A DNA stretch of 64,000 nt from NCBI RefSeq assembly GCF_009659625.1, contig NZ_VOIW01000004.1:186001-250000 (forward strand), written 5' to 3'. How positions within the stretch are numbered: the stretch's first letter is position 1; every line of letters starts with the position of its first letter. The position numbers and the translations under genes are program-made. Below are positions 62,975 to 64,000 of this stretch, piece by piece. Source of the stretch: Pseudomonas haemolytica (lineage in GTDB: Bacteria > Pseudomonadota > Gammaproteobacteria > Pseudomonadales > Pseudomonadaceae). The notes below the pieces were generated by a model. That model was not told where the DNA came from. It searched no databases and was given only the letters and a program-made list of their open reading frames with translations.

Positions 62975-64000
62975 ATGTCTCTTCGTAATATGAATATCGC
63001 CCCGAGGGCCTTCCTCGGCTTCGCGTTTATTGGCGCCCTGATGTTGTTGCTGGGTGTGTTCGCCCTGAACCAGATGAGCAAGATTCGCGCAGCCACCGAA
63101 GACATCACCTCGGCCAGCGTGCCCAGCATTCGTGCCCTCGACGATTTCACCCAGTTGACCCTGCGCCTGCGCGTGCTGTCGTACCGCTTGCTGACCAACC
63201 GCGAGCCGGATGTACAGCAAAATACCCTGGAAGCCTTTGAGCTGCGTAATCAGCAGATTCGCACGGCCCAGGGTATCTACGAAAAACTGATCACCAGTAC
63301 GCAAGAACGCAATGCCTACGACGAGTACGTGCGCCTGCTGGGCCAGTACCACCAGATTGAAGAGCGCATGAAGAGTCTGTCGCGCGCCAATCAAATCGAC
63401 GAGCTGCGCAACCTGCTGAACACCGAGTTGCTGAACAACTCCGAGCAGGTCAACGCCGTATTGACCCGTTTGCTGGATATCAACAACGACGACGCCAACG
63501 CCACCAACCAGCAAGCCAAAGACCAATACGACATGGCCTTTAACCTGGTGGTGGGCCTGCTGGTGGTTGCCACGGCACTGACCTTATTGTTCGCCTGGTT
63601 GCTGACCCGCAGCATCACCCTGCCCATCGCCCGCGCCCTCGAAGCTGCGGAAGAAGTGGCCGAAGGCAACCTGACGCGCCCGATCACCGTAGACGGCAAC
63701 GATGAAGCCGGCCGCCTGCTCGCCGCCATGGCCAAGATGCAAACCAAACTGCGCGACACCCTGCAACGCATCGCCGGCTCCGCCACCCAGCTAGCGTCCG
63801 CCGCCGAAGAGCTGAATGCCGTCACCGACGAAAGCGCCCGTGGCCTGACCCAGCAAAACAACGAAATCGAACAAGCCGCCACCGCGGTCAACGAGATGAC
63901 CAGCGCGGTCGAAGAAGTCGCCCGCAATGCGGTGAGCACCTCCGAAGCCTCGCGCAACGCCACCACCTCTGCCGGTGACGGCCGTGACCTGGTGCAGGAA
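62975..64000 (+). CDS. Methyl-accepting chemotaxis protein, partial
   Basis: The first 342 residues of a chemoreceptor, open to the window edge. It has a first membrane helix (AFLGFAFIGALMLLLGVFAL), a periplasmic four-helix-bundle sensor (about 35-185), a second helix (MAFNLVVGLLVVATALTLLFAWLL), a HAMP domain (RSITLPIARALEAAEEVAEG, then NDEAGRLLAAM) and the start of the signalling bundle (ATAVNEMTSAVEEVARNAV). ATG 62975 has AGGA eight bases upstream; an in-frame ATG 62945 is less likely. The ligand cannot be told. A sigma28-type promoter precedes it. Confidence 0.93.
   Translation, partial: MSLRNMNIAPRAFLGFAFIGALMLLLGVFALNQMSKIRAATEDITSASVPSIRALDDFTQLTLRLRVLSYRLLTNREPDVQQNTLEAFELRNQQIRTAQGIYEKLITSTQERNAYDEYVRLLGQYHQIEERMKSLSRANQIDELRNLLNTELLNNSEQVNAVLTRLLDINNDDANATNQQAKDQYDMAFNLVVGLLVVATALTLLFAWLLTRSITLPIARALEAAEEVAEGNLTRPITVDGNDEAGRLLAAMAKMQTKLRDTLQRIAGSATQLASAAEELNAVTDESARGLTQQNNEIEQAATAVNEMTSAVEEVARNAVSTSEASRNATTSAGDGRDLVQE

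Overview
The window is a high-G+C Pseudomonas chromosome segment, most likely from the P. fluorescens group. Three things point there: gene order follows P. aeruginosa PAO1 from about parE (PA4967) to the acyl-CoA dehydrogenase PA5020; there are several REP/REPIN palindromes built on a GTGGGAGGGGGCTTGC core; and the proteins are typical of the genus. No tRNA, rRNA, CRISPR array, prophage or intact IS was seen.

Layout. 1-4.1 kb, minus strand: the parE/yqiA/cpdA/DUF1249/nudF housekeeping block. 4.1-8.4 kb: a DUF3298 lipoprotein, then thiC with a TPP riboswitch and the HMP transporter cytX. 8.6-15.8 kb: the TolC-type channel opmH, the Kdo transferase waaA, a LysR/emrE pair, and a FAD oxidoreductase/aldo-keto reductase/unknown operon. 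15.9-37.6 kb: lipopolysaccharide core and inner-membrane assembly (hldE, msbA, a waaL O-antigen ligase fused to a kinase-like domain, wapR, ssg, dnpA, mig-14, wapO, five genes with kinase folds, waaG, waaC, waaF). Two tandem lipoproteins and a TonB-dependent receptor are inserted in this cluster. 37.7-49.1 kb: glnE, then pyruvate dehydrogenase aceE-aceF behind a paired palindromic operator, a dual-domain c-di-GMP protein (dipA-like) and msrA. 49.2-53.6 kb: rlmJ, an orphan vgrG-DUF4123 type VI pair, and a DUF2165 membrane protein. 53.6-59.5 kb: divergent putP and putA, whose intergenic region carries five GTTGCACC sites. 59.7-64 kb: an acyl-CoA dehydrogenase, an AT-richer orphan gene, a ZapA/coiled-coil pair away from its usual 6S RNA neighbourhood, and the first part of a chemoreceptor behind a FliA-type promoter.

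How genes work together. From waaF to the PA5006-like gene nearly every junction overlaps by 1 or 4 nt (TGATG or ATGA), so inner-core heptose transfer, glucose transfer and core phosphorylation appear translationally coupled. HldE makes ADP-heptose for WaaC/WaaF, WaaA adds Kdo, MsbA flips the lipid A-core, and WaaL joins O-antigen. ThiC makes the pyrimidine that CytX would import. PutA is both the proline catabolic enzyme and, by its N-terminal ribbon-helix-helix, the likely repressor of the putP/putA region.

The most unusual points are the WaaL-kinase fusion with Ser at the catalytic Asp position, the six-fold cluster of kinase domains (two with substituted catalytic Asp), the helically phased palindromes before aceE, a protein tail written by a half-REP sequence, the orphan vgrG pair with a Cys-rich tail, and the relocated zapA-like pair.
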